64,000 nt of DNA from Sphingomonas yantingensis (GTDB lineage Bacteria > Pseudomonadota > Alphaproteobacteria > Sphingomonadales > Sphingomonadaceae), in assembly GCF_014199325.1 (NCBI RefSeq), contig NZ_JACIJJ010000004.1:124001-188000 (forward strand). Direction: 5' to 3'. Under the pieces are notes generated by a model, which was given only the letters and a program-made list of their open reading frames with translations, did not search any database and was not told where the DNA came from. How positions within the stretch are numbered: position 1 is the first letter of the stretch; each line of letters begins with the position of its first letter. Position numbers and translations under genes: made by a program. Positions 45,293 to 54,469 of the stretch are shown piece by piece.

Positions 45293-45436
45293 TCAGTGGC
45301 CGTAACGCTTGATCCCGCGCCGGCGCAGATTTTCGCGCCGCCGCTTGCTGATCGTGACCGTCAGCCAAGGAATCGCAACGACGACGATCGCACCCAGAAT
45401 CCCGTAAGCGACGATCTCGCGCGTCGTGTCGAACAA
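45293..45436 (-). CDS. Small membrane protein with a TTG start
   Basis: A 47-residue protein: short polar N-terminus (FDTTREIVAYG), one helix (ILGAIVVVAIPWLTVTI) and a very basic C-terminus ending GIKRYGH. The start is TTG 45436, preceded by GGAG at a good spacing of seven bases. Too short to be called by length alone. It looks like a small inner-membrane protein that I associate with sphingomonads; no function is known. Confidence 0.6.
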   Translation of the reverse strand: MFDTTREIVAYGILGAIVVVAIPWLTVTISKRRRENLRRRGIKRYGH

Positions 45437-45618
45437 GGCGTAACTCCGCAAACCATTGTCTTTAAACTGTCGCTAATTCAGCACGCGCGACCGCGACGCA
45501 CAAGCAGCCCGTGTCCGGAAACGCGCCGAGCCGGGCCGCTCGGCCGATGCCACGAGGTGGAGCCGCGGGCCGAGGCAGGCGTTGAATGACCCGATCATGA
45601 ACCGAAGGGGAGGGACAA

Positions 45619-47010
<1,392 letters not shown>

Positions 47011-47065
47011 CGGAACCGGCGCGATCCGCCGCCGTTACGATCGCTCTGACAAGGCAGAACGAAGG

Positions 47066-47290
47066 ATGATTTCCATGGGTGCGACGACCCTCGGCGCGCT
47101 GGTCGGCGCGGCGATCGACGGGATGAGCGGAGATGACGGCGTCGGCGACGGCGCGATCATCGGCGCGATCACGGCGAATGTGCTCAAAGTCGCGGTGCCC
47201 GTCGCGCTGACATATGCGGTCGGCTGGGCGGTGCTCTACGGCGTCGGGCAGGCCTTCGATACCATCACGGGCAAGGAGCAACGGGCATGA
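47066..47290 (+). CDS. Small Gly/Ala-rich hypothetical membrane protein
   Basis: A 74-residue protein with glycine-zipper-like helices (GATTLGALVGAAIDGMSGDDGVGDGAIIGAI) and a hydrophobic segment (VAVPVALTYAVGWAVLYGV). Such glycine zippers suggest membrane insertion or packing. Its stop overlaps the next start (ATGA). No function recognised. Confidence 0.55.
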   Translation: MISMGATTLGALVGAAIDGMSGDDGVGDGAIIGAITANVLKVAVPVALTYAVGWAVLYGVGQAFDTITGKEQRA

Positions 47291-47484
47291 TGAAGCAGAT
47301 TATCGGCGCGCTCGTCGGGCGCGAAATCGATCGCCGCGACGGTCGCGGCGGCGTCAAGGGCGCCGCGATGGGCTATGCGGCCGGCAGCCTGCTGCGCCGG
47401 ATGGGGCCGCTCGGGACGATCCTGGGGGCGGCCTATGTCGGTAAGAAGGCGTATGATCGCCGCAAGGGCCGCCGCCCGCTTTAA
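47287..47484 (+). CDS. Small basic glycine-zipper hypothetical protein
   Basis: A 65-residue protein coupled by ATGA overlap to the previous gene. It carries GVKGAAMGYAAGSLLRRMGPLGTILGAAYVGKKAYDRRKGRR, a glycine-rich helix with a basic tail. It shares style with its partner, so the two may act as a pair; no known family recognised. Confidence 0.5.
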   Translation: MMKQIIGALVGREIDRRDGRGGVKGAAMGYAAGSLLRRMGPLGTILGAAYVGKKAYDRRKGRRPL

Positions 47485-47541
47485 GGGCCTCTAGGCGGGC
47501 GGGGTCTTGACCTTGCCCGCCCGGCACCGCCAAAGGCGCAC

Positions 47542-48195
47542 ATGGCGCAATCCACCGACTCCGATCCGCATGGCATGAAGCGCAGGGGCGTTTTGTTCGT
47601 CCTTTCCTCACCCTCGGGTGCGGGGAAATCGACGATCGCGCGCAAGCTGCTGGCCGAGGATTCGGACCTTAAGATGTCGGTATCGGCCACCACCCGTGCG
47701 ATGCGGCCGGGCGAGGTCGACGGGCGCGACTATCATTTCGTCGATCTCGAACGGTTTCGCGCGATGGTATCGAACCACGAGTTCCTCGAATGGGCGCATG
47801 TGTTCGATCACCGTTATGGCACCCCTCGCCAGCAGGTTGAGGATATTCTTGCCTCTGGCCGGGACGTCCTGTTCGACATCGACTGGCAGGGCGCACAGCA
47901 GCTTTTCCAGATCGCGGGCGGCGACGTGGTGCGCGTTTTCATCCTGCCGCCGTCGATGGAGGAACTGCACCGCCGCTTGGTTGCGCGCGCGACCGATAGC
48001 GAGGCGGTGATCGACGCGCGCATGAACCGCGCCGCCGCCGAAGTCAGCCACTGGGACGGGTACGACTATGTGCTCGTCAACGACGATGTCGAGCATTGCT
48101 ACGACTGCGTCCGCACGATCCTGAAGGCCGAGCGGCTGAAGCGGTCGCGCCAGACCGGGCTGATCGGCTTCATCCGGTCGATGCTGAAGAACTAG
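47542..48195 (+). CDS. gmk: Guanylate kinase
   Basis: Phosphorylates GMP to GDP with ATP. The 217 residues have the P-loop SSPSGAGKST (22-31), the GMP-binding ATTRAMRPGEVDGRDYHF and LFDIDWQGAQQL. Its stop overlaps that of the convergent HPP gene within CTAG (48192-48195). Confidence 0.96.
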   Translation: MAQSTDSDPHGMKRRGVLFVLSSPSGAGKSTIARKLLAEDSDLKMSVSATTRAMRPGEVDGRDYHFVDLERFRAMVSNHEFLEWAHVFDHRYGTPRQQVEDILASGRDVLFDIDWQGAQQLFQIAGGDVVRVFILPPSMEELHRRLVARATDSEAVIDARMNRAAAEVSHWDGYDYVLVNDDVEHCYDCVRTILKAERLKRSRQTGLIGFIRSMLKN

Positions 48196-48845
48196 CGCTG
48201 CGCCGCGTGCGCCTGAGCACGCGCGATCAACTGGTCCAGATCCTCGCGCGCGATGTCGAAGCTTTCGTGCATCTCCTCCAGCGCCGCGTCGATGTCGGTC
48301 GGCAGGATGCCGCTTGCCGATTTGGGCGCGGGCACTGGGCGGTGCGGGTAGCTGCGCCGCGTCAACCGGTGAAAGGCGAGCCCCGCCACCACCAGCGTGA
48401 CCGAATTAAGCGCGACCGGGACCAGCGCGAAATCGAACCCCGCCCCATGCACCGCCGCCCCGCCGATGACCGCGGTGAGCGCCGCCGCGCCGCCCGGCGG
48501 GTGAAGGCATCGCAGCAGCGACATGACGAGGATCGCCGCGGCGACCGCCAGCCCGGCAGCGACCGCCGGATCGGGGAGTAGTCGCCAGACGGCTATCCCG
48601 ACCAGCGCGGAGATCGTGTTGCCGCCGATCACCGGCCATGGCTGTGCCAGCGGACTGGCCGGCACCGCGAAGACTAGCACTGCTGAGGCGCCGAGCGGCG
48701 CGACGATCGCCGGCAGCGTGCCGTGCGGCGCCAGCGTACCCGCAAGATAGGTAAGGGCGATGCCCACGCCCGCGCCGAGACAGGCAATTAGGCGCTCGGA
48801 AAAGGTGGCGCCGGCGAGCAGCGGCTTGAAGAAAGGCAGCGGCAT
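48192..48845 (-). CDS. HPP family membrane protein
   Basis: A 217-residue inner-membrane protein, counted from ATG 48845. It has six hydrophobic helices in the HPP domain, with the motif CLHPPGGAAALTAVIGG and the earlier VAPLGASAVLVF. Some HPP proteins transport nitrite; others are CBS-linked. The C-terminal part (DIDAALEEMHESFDIAREDLDQLIARAQAH) is a soluble helical tail. The gene is the last on this strand after atp12. Confidence 0.82.
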   Translation of the reverse strand: MPLPFFKPLLAGATFSERLIACLGAGVGIALTYLAGTLAPHGTLPAIVAPLGASAVLVFAVPASPLAQPWPVIGGNTISALVGIAVWRLLPDPAVAAGLAVAAAILVMSLLRCLHPPGGAAALTAVIGGAAVHGAGFDFALVPVALNSVTLVVAGLAFHRLTRRSYPHRPVPAPKSASGILPTDIDAALEEMHESFDIAREDLDQLIARAQAHAAQR

Positions 48846-48906
48846 GACCGCCGCGTCGCGCAAACGCCTCGCTGGTGCAAGCAAGCTCGGCTTGGCCGTG
48901 CCCTAG

Positions 48907-49593
48907 TCAGGCGGCGAGCGCGTTCAGGAACCGCACCGCGCCGTCATATTCCGCGCGCTTGGCCTCGCGTGCCTGTGCGGCGAGCGTATCCTCGCCCCAT
49001 TGCTCGACCTGCCAATGCTCGTCGATCAGCGAGGCGGTCCAGAGCGCGTCGGCGTCGAACGCCCGCTCGGCGAGCGCGAGGGCCATCACCAGCGAGCCGG
49101 TGATCGTCGTGACGATCGACAACGGCGCGAGCTCGAACGCGGGGCGGGCGGCGATCGCCTCGCCCAGCCGCGCGATCGTCGCCTCTGGCTGGGCGACGTG
49201 CATGACGCCGCTCGTCACCTCGAAATGCACGTCGTAGCGCCCTTGCGCCCAGGCGAGCAGCGGGTCCCACGCGGCCGCCTGCCGCGTGACCAGCGCCTGT
49301 GGCCCGTCGGCGCGGTAGCAGGTGAGGTCGCTTTCGCCGTAGCGCGCGAGGCCCGCGGCGAAGCTGGCCAAATCGGGCGCGATCCGGTCGATCGCGGCGT
49401 TGGCAAGGCCGGTGAGCGGCATCGCGCGCGGGTCGATCGTTTCCTCGACACGGGCCCACTCGTCGGCGATCGCGTCGGCAAGGGCGCGGGTCGGCACTTC
49501 CAGCGGGGTGCGGCCGGGGGTGCGGACGGGCCGGTCGTCGAGCGTGATGCCGAAGCCGGGGACGACGGCGACGTCCTGCCAGAACCGCTTCAT
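48907..49593 (-). CDS. ATP12 family chaperone
   Basis: A 228-residue homologue of the mitochondrial F1-ATPase assembly chaperone ATP12, found in alphaproteobacteria. ATG 49593 (MKRFWQDVAVVPG) is the family start, with RPVRTPGRTPLEVPTRALADAIADEW and IDEHWQVEQWGEDTLAAQAREAKR as the recognised ends. It probably assists F1 subunit folding. The start overlaps the stop of the small membrane protein (ATGA), as part of the crcB-rluA-HAD operon. Confidence 0.92.
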   Translation of the reverse strand: MKRFWQDVAVVPGFGITLDDRPVRTPGRTPLEVPTRALADAIADEWARVEETIDPRAMPLTGLANAAIDRIAPDLASFAAGLARYGESDLTCYRADGPQALVTRQAAAWDPLLAWAQGRYDVHFEVTSGVMHVAQPEATIARLGEAIAARPAFELAPLSIVTTITGSLVMALALAERAFDADALWTASLIDEHWQVEQWGEDTLAAQAREAKRAEYDGAVRFLNALAA

Positions 49594-49811
49594 GGCGCGG
49601 GCGGCGTCCGCCAGCGGCGTGCGAGCGAGCGCGGCAGCGTCGCCATCACCCTGAGCGCCGCCAGGACGATCGCGAGGCCGAGGATTTGCTGCGGCAACTG
49701 GTGCGCGCGGCCCATGATGACGAGCCCGAACAGCGCGCCGCAGACGGGCACGATGCGCGCAAGGACCATCAGGTAATAGCGGCCCATGGCCGGATCGCGG
49801 GTCGGTTCCAT
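49590..49811 (-). CDS. Small hypothetical membrane protein in the atp12 operon
   Basis: A 73-residue protein with two predicted helices (YYLMVLARIVPVCGALFGLVIMG and LGLAIVLAALRVMATLPRSLARRW). It starts five bases after the HAD gene stop and overlaps the atp12 start (ATGA), so it is likely translated although unknown. Confidence 0.6.
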   Translation of the reverse strand: MEPTRDPAMGRYYLMVLARIVPVCGALFGLVIMGRAHQLPQQILGLAIVLAALRVMATLPRSLARRWRTPPAP

Positions 49812-49816
49812 GCCCC

Positions 49817-50482
49817 TCAGTACGTCCCTTGCGACAGTCGCACCAGTTCGTCCGCGCGATCCGCGACCGCCAGCGCGCCGGCGTCGCGAAGCTCATGCGC
49901 GTCGTGATAGCCCCAGGCGACGCCGATCGGGCGGACGCCCGCGGCGACGCCCATCGCCATGTCGAAGCTGGTGTCGCCGATCATCACGCTGCCCTCCGGC
50001 CCGGCGCCAGCCTCGGTGAGCGCGGCGTGAAGCATCGCGGGATGCGGCTTCGACGGGTGGCGGTCGGCGGTCTGGAGCGTGACGAAGCGGTCGGACAGGC
50101 CATGATGCGCGAGGATCAACGACAGCCCGCGATCGGACTTGCCCGTCGCGACGCCGAGCAGCCAGCCCGCCGCCTCGAACGCATCCAGCGCCTTGCCCAC
50201 GCCGTCGAACAGCGGTTCGTCGAGCAGGCCGCCATTGCCACGCAGGTGCTGGAACGCGCGCTTGTAATCCTCGGCCATATCCCGGTGCTGCTCGGGCGCG
50301 GCGTCGGGGAGAAGCGCCGCCATCGCTTCAACGAGGCTCAGCCCCACGATCCGGCGGATCGCCACGCGGTCGGGCGCGGCGAGGCCGTGCGCGGCGAAGC
50401 TCTGCTCCATCGCGATACAGATGTTTGCCTGGCTGTCGACCAAAGTGCCGTCGCAGTCGAAGACGGCGAGGCGGCGGGTCAA
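49817..50482 (-). CDS. HAD-family phosphatase, phosphoglycolate phosphatase-like
   Basis: A 221-residue hydrolase. The HAD motifs are present: I FDCDGTLVDS (Asp9 nucleophile, Asp11), II VATGKS, III lysine in SKPHP and IV GDTSFDM. Its alpha-helical cap is of the Gph type. It overlaps the rluA end (ATGA), and its position after a pseudouridine synthase is conserved in alphaproteobacteria; the substrate is unknown. Confidence 0.88.
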   Translation of the reverse strand: MTRRLAVFDCDGTLVDSQANICIAMEQSFAAHGLAAPDRVAIRRIVGLSLVEAMAALLPDAAPEQHRDMAEDYKRAFQHLRGNGGLLDEPLFDGVGKALDAFEAAGWLLGVATGKSDRGLSLILAHHGLSDRFVTLQTADRHPSKPHPAMLHAALTEAGAGPEGSVMIGDTSFDMAMGVAAGVRPIGVAWGYHDAHELRDAGALAVADRADELVRLSQGTY

Positions 50483-51573
50483 CGCTGGCTCCGCCCGCGC
50501 CGTTCGCCGCGGCGTTCCTTGCGGATCGTCTTGGCGTGCGCGCGCGCCTTTGCCTTTTTCTCCTCGCGCGTGGCGGGGGGCGGGCTGTCGTCGACGCGGA
50601 TGTCGCCCAGGCTCTGGTCGAAGCCCAGCATCTCCATCGATTCGGCGAAGTGGGTGGGCAATTCGGCCGTCACCTCCAACTTGCCGCCATCGGGGTGGTC
50701 GATGCGAATACGGCGAGCATGGAGGTGCATCTTGCGGCTGATCCCGCCGGTCAGAAAGCTTTCCTGCCCGCCATATTTGCCGTCACCAACGATCGGGTGG
50801 CCGATCGCGGCCATATGGACGCGCAGCTGGTGCGTGCGCCCCGTCTGCGGCTGCAACTCGACCCAGGCGGCGCGGTTGCCCGCGCGCTCGATCACGCGAT
50901 AGCGGCTGGTGGCGGGGGCGCCGTTTTCCTCATCGACATGCATTTTCTCGCCGCCCGTGCCCGGCTGCTTGGCGAGGGGGAGGTCGATCAGGCCATCGGC
51001 GATCTCGGGCACGCCGACGACCAGCGCCCAGTAGACCTTCTTGGCCGAACGCCCCGAAAAGCGCTTGGAAAAGAACGCCGCCGCGCGCGGGCTGCGCGCA
51101 ATCAGCAGCGCGCCCGACGTGTCTTTGTCCAGCCGGTGGACGAGCTTCGGCCGGTCGTCGCGCTCGAACGACAAAGCATCGAGCAGGCCGTCGACATGGT
51201 CGTGCGTCTTGGTCCCGCCCTGTGTCGCAAGGCCCGGCAGCTTGTTGAGGACGATCGCCTGCGCGTCGCGGTGGATCACCATCGCTTCGGCCATCGCCGT
51301 CTGCTCGGGCGTCAGCGGGCGCTTCTCGCGCACCGGCCGCGCGTTCGCGGGCGCGGCCTCCGCCGGGGGGACGCGCAGCGTCTGACCGGTTGTCAGGCGA
51401 TCGCCCGGATCGGCGCGCGCGCCGTCGACGCGCAGCTGGCCGGTACGTGCCCAGCGCGAGACGAGGTTGAAACTCGTCTCCGGCAGATGCCGCTTGAACC
51501 AGCGGTCGAGGCGGATGCCGTCGTCCTCCGCATCCACGGTGAACTGGCGCACCTGGGCCCTGTCGTCGGTCAT
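50479..51573 (-). CDS. RluA-family 23S rRNA/tRNA pseudouridine synthase
   Basis: Converts uridines to pseudouridine in structured RNA. The 364-residue product has an N-terminal S4 domain (about 18-70) and the catalytic HRLDKDTSG (146-154) with Asp149. QTGRTHQLRVHMAAIGHPIVGDGKYGG is the conserved second motif. A basic C-terminal tail of about 35 residues is unlike E. coli RluC. The start overlaps the crcB stop (ATGA). Confidence 0.93.
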   Translation of the reverse strand: MTDDRAQVRQFTVDAEDDGIRLDRWFKRHLPETSFNLVSRWARTGQLRVDGARADPGDRLTTGQTLRVPPAEAAPANARPVREKRPLTPEQTAMAEAMVIHRDAQAIVLNKLPGLATQGGTKTHDHVDGLLDALSFERDDRPKLVHRLDKDTSGALLIARSPRAAAFFSKRFSGRSAKKVYWALVVGVPEIADGLIDLPLAKQPGTGGEKMHVDEENGAPATSRYRVIERAGNRAAWVELQPQTGRTHQLRVHMAAIGHPIVGDGKYGGQESFLTGGISRKMHLHARRIRIDHPDGGKLEVTAELPTHFAESMEMLGFDQSLGDIRVDDSPPPATREEKKAKARAHAKTIRKERRGERRGRSQR

Positions 51574-51944
51574 GCCAGCGTCCTCACCGCCATCAGGCCG
51601 GCGAACAGCGCCAGCGCCGCGCCGATCACCGACACCAGCGCATAGCCGATCCCTGCCATCGCCTGCCCGCGCTCGATCATGTTCACCAGCTCGAGCGTGA
51701 ACGCCGAAAACGTCGTGAACCCGCCGAGCAGTCCGACGCCGATCAGCAGCCGACAGTTCTCTCCCCCGGTCCCCGCGCGCGCGAGGAAGCCGGCGAGCAG
51801 GCCCATCGCCAGCCCGCCGACGATGTTGACCGCCAGCGTGCCCCAGGGCCAGTTCGGACCGAATGCGCCGAGCGTCAGCCGCCCGACCGAGTATCGCGCG
51901 GCCGAGCCGAGCGCACCGCCCAGCATCACCAAAAGATATGCCAT
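51570..51944 (-). CDS. crcB: Fluoride ion channel CrcB/Fluc
   Basis: Dual-topology fluoride exporter of the inner membrane. The 124 residues have four helices and the pore motif GLLGGFTTFSAFTLE (71-85), with the family N-terminus MLGGALGSAARYSVGR. Only 37 bases separate it from the lipoprotein gene, too few for a fluoride riboswitch. It leads the crcB-rluA-HAD-atp12 operon. Confidence 0.94.
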   Translation of the reverse strand: MAYLLVMLGGALGSAARYSVGRLTLGAFGPNWPWGTLAVNIVGGLAMGLLAGFLARAGTGGENCRLLIGVGLLGGFTTFSAFTLELVNMIERGQAMAGIGYALVSVIGAALALFAGLMAVRTLA

Positions 51945-51981
51945 GTGCGTCCCCCTAGCGCGGGTCGGACGGTTTGGAAAC

Positions 51982-52710
51982 TCAGCGCCCGGTAATGAGG
52001 TCGATGTCGGTGCCGCCGTCGCCGCGGTTCGTCAGCACGACCAGATAGGCGCGCCCATCACGGCGCATGCCGCCCAGCACGTGCGTGGCGCCGTCGACCT
52101 GATGTTCGGCGGAAAAGCCGGCGCGGACGGCGCGCGTATAGTACCAGTCGATCAGGAGTGCGGTCGGCTTGGCGACGAAGAAGCTGGCGACACGCATAGA
52201 GCAGCCGTCACCCTCCACCCCGCCCGCCTCGGTCACGCGCGCGTCGGGATAGAGCGGCAATTCGGACGGCAGGCGATTGGCCCAACTCGCCGAATAGGAT
52301 AACCGCGCGGTACAGGTCGCCGCCGTCTTCGATCCCCTGGCGCGGGCAAGCGAGCCGAGCGTGATCGACTGGCGGATCGCGCCGTCTCTCAGCGGCTTGG
52401 GCGCTGGGGCGGCGATCAGCTTCTCGTCGGGCGCGGCGCTGCCCGCGGCGATGCCGGGATAGGGGACGGGCGCGGCATAGGGCTGGGGCGCGGGGCGCAC
52501 CGCGTCGGCGTTGCTCTTGGCCGACAGTTGCGGGTCGATCATGATCGGGTCCTGAAGCGCGGCCATTACCGCGGGATCGACCGCGTTGGCCGACTGACCC
52601 GCGGTCAGTTCGGCGTCGAGCGCCGCAAGGTCGATATCGTTCGCATTGCCGCCCCCGCCGCATCCGGCAAGCGACAGGCAAAGGGCGATGAGCGGCAGAC
52701 AGCTACGCAT
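51982..52710 (-). CDS. Hypothetical lipoprotein
   Basis: A 242-residue exported lipoprotein: ATG 52710 starts a signal with lipobox LSLAGC, then a Gly/Asn-rich spacer. The C-terminal half has WANRLPSELPLYPDARVTEAGGVEGDGCSMRVASFF and VLTNRGDGGTDIDLI, like a small periplasmic ligand-binding domain. No family is recognised. It is 37 bases upstream of crcB and may share its promoter. Confidence 0.7.
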   Translation of the reverse strand: MRSCLPLIALCLSLAGCGGGGNANDIDLAALDAELTAGQSANAVDPAVMAALQDPIMIDPQLSAKSNADAVRPAPQPYAAPVPYPGIAAGSAAPDEKLIAAPAPKPLRDGAIRQSITLGSLARARGSKTAATCTARLSYSASWANRLPSELPLYPDARVTEAGGVEGDGCSMRVASFFVAKPTALLIDWYYTRAVRAGFSAEHQVDGATHVLGGMRRDGRAYLVVLTNRGDGGTDIDLITGR

Positions 52711-52749
52711 GGCGCCTCCGTAACGGCGCAACGGTTAAGATCGCGTTGG

Positions 52750-53067
52750 TCAGATCACCAGCAGCCGGGCATCGTCCCCGGCCTCGCCTAGCAGCGATAC
52801 CAGGCCGCAGCGATCGGCATCGGGGAAGGGCAGCGGCGTCAATCCCGCATCGGCAAGGCCGGTGGGGCAGAGGGACAGGACCGCGCCGAGCAAACAGGCC
52901 TGCTCGATCGCAGCGATCATCCCCGCGTCGCCGAGCAGACCGATCGCTCCGGCATCGATATGCAGGCGCGTCGCGGCGCCGAGCGCGGCGCTGGCCGCGG
53001 CGAGGTCGAGGCCGCTCTTGGCCCGCGCGGCGCTGGCCGCGGCGAGAATCACGATCAATGGACGCAT
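52750..53067 (-). CDS. DsrE-like small protein
   Basis: A 105-residue cytoplasmic protein with the repeating beta-alpha pattern of the DsrE/DsrF/TusD group (MRPLIVILAAASAARAKSGLDLAAASAAL, HIDAGAIGLLGDAGMIAAIEQA, GAVLSLCPTGLADAGL). It has one Cys (in SLCPTG), as in sulfur-relay proteins, but the core residues are not decisive. A longer frame upstream would run into the terminator at 53127-53154, so ATG 53067 is favoured. Confidence 0.6.
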   Translation of the reverse strand: MRPLIVILAAASAARAKSGLDLAAASAALGAATRLHIDAGAIGLLGDAGMIAAIEQACLLGAVLSLCPTGLADAGLTPLPFPDADRCGLVSLLGEAGDDARLLVI

Positions 53068-53120
53068 GGCCTGCTCGTCAGCACCAGCGAGTCGGCGAGA
53101 CGACCGATCGCCTCCGCCCA

Positions 53121-53154
53121 AAACAAAAGCGGCGGCCACATCGGGCCGCCGCTT
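53121..53154 (-). terminator. Intrinsic terminator of the small exported protein gene
   Basis: AAGCGGCGGCC (53127-53137) pairs perfectly with GGCCGCCGCTT (53144-53154) over a six-base loop. On the minus strand the stem is followed by TTTTGTTTT. This ends the transcript of the gene at 53181-53426. Confidence 0.85.
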
Positions 53155-53180
53155 CCGTAATCTGGCTTTCGCCGGACAGC

Positions 53181-53426
53181 TTAGTTGCTGTCCGAACCGC
53201 CGTCGTCGGTCGCGATGATGATACCGGCGATGATCGCGGCAGCCGCCACGACGCCGATGATCACGCCCGAGCCGGCAACCGCACCGTTCGCGTCACGCGA
53301 GGCGGTCGAAGCACGGACCGTCTTGGTCTGCGCGACCGAGAGCTTCGACGCCTCGTTCGCGGCAAGCGCCGGAGCAGCGGTCATCGAAACCATCGCCGCG
53401 GTCGCAAGGATCTTTGCAAAACGCAT
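53181..53426 (-). CDS. Small hypothetical exported protein
   Basis: An 81-residue protein with a signal peptide (MRFAKILATAAMVSMTAAPALA), a polar middle and a hydrophobic helix (GVIIGVVAAAAIIAGIIIA) before an acidic end TDDGGSDSN. Similar small secreted/membrane proteins occur in sphingomonads without known function. It has its own strong terminator. Confidence 0.65.
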   Translation of the reverse strand: MRFAKILATAAMVSMTAAPALAANEASKLSVAQTKTVRASTASRDANGAVAGSGVIIGVVAAAAIIAGIIIATDDGGSDSN

Positions 53427-53571
53427 CAGAAACACTCCCTTAGTTAAAGTTGCGCCGCCGGCTGGCCGTAGACGCACGACATCAAGAAAACGGCCAACCG
53501 TCTATGATGCCGCGATGCTGTAGCGCAACAATCGCGGCTCGGCAACCCGCCGATTTGCACCATATGGGTGG

Positions 53572-54381
53572 CTAAATTTCGTTTCCACTCCGGGGGTTCG
53601 CATCCGGCTGTTGGTCGGCGGGGGTCTGAAGGAACCACCGCTCCGCGCCCTCTAGGCCGATCGCGGTCAGGCGCCCGCTTTCGTACGCGCCCGTGTCGAT
53701 GCCGATTCGGTTGCTGCGCACATCGACGTCGGAGGTAATCGTATGACCATGCACCACGACCCGCCCGAAATCGCCGCGATGGTCCAGAAACTCGCGCCGG
53801 ATCCAGCGGAGCGCCTCCGGAGTTTGCTCGGCGATCGGCACGCCCGGCTTGATGCCGGCGTGGACGAACAGATAGTCGCCGATCTCGATCATGTCCTCGA
53901 GCGCGTCGAGATAGGCGATGTGCGCAGCGGGAACGATCCGCGCCGCCGCCTCGATCAGTTCGGGGAACAGATATTCGTTATAGTCGCGCTGGCTCATGCC
54001 ATAGGACAGCAGCGTCTCTCGCCCGCCGAACTGCGTGAAGCCGCGCATCGCCCGCTCGCTGCCCCCGATCGCACTGAGGAACATCTCTTCGTGATTGCCT
54101 TTCAGCCCGCGGACGGCGCGGCCCGATCGCGCCAGCGTCATCGCCCGATCGACGACGCCCGCCGAGTCCGGACCGCGATCGACCAGGTCGCCGAGGAAGA
54201 CGATCTGCGTGTCCGCCGCGCCGCGCGCGGCGTCGTCCGCGTCGATCATCGCGAGCAGCACGTCCAGGCAGTCGAGCCGCCCGTGCACGTCGCCGATCGC
54301 ATAGACGCGGGTGCCCGGCGGGACGGCGGCATCGGGGGCGGCTTGCTTGGCGGCAACGGCCTTGAACAGACGCTTCAACAT
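53572..54381 (-). CDS. Ser/Thr protein phosphatase-like metallophosphoesterase
   Basis: A 269-residue phosphoesterase of the PrpA/PphA type. Motifs: YAIGDVHGRLDCL, VFLGDLVDRGPDSAGV, KGNHEEM, VVHGHTI, which give the complete bimetal site. It could act on phosphoproteins or diadenosine polyphosphates. The gene is alone and divergent from the M48 peptidase. Confidence 0.88.
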   Translation of the reverse strand: MLKRLFKAVAAKQAAPDAAVPPGTRVYAIGDVHGRLDCLDVLLAMIDADDAARGAADTQIVFLGDLVDRGPDSAGVVDRAMTLARSGRAVRGLKGNHEEMFLSAIGGSERAMRGFTQFGGRETLLSYGMSQRDYNEYLFPELIEAAARIVPAAHIAYLDALEDMIEIGDYLFVHAGIKPGVPIAEQTPEALRWIRREFLDHRGDFGRVVVHGHTITSDVDVRSNRIGIDTGAYESGRLTAIGLEGAERWFLQTPADQQPDANPRSGNEI

Positions 54382-54469
54382 GGTTCGAGCGAAGGGCTCC
54401 GTCGGACAGCGACACTTCTGTTCGCCGCTTCAACTGGCTAATGGGAGGGAGAATGATCGGTCACGTCCT

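Noticed and set aside
51945..51981. Possible fluoride riboswitch in front of crcB
   Set aside because: Only 37 bases lie between the lipoprotein gene and crcB, too short for the motif, and no such fold was seen.
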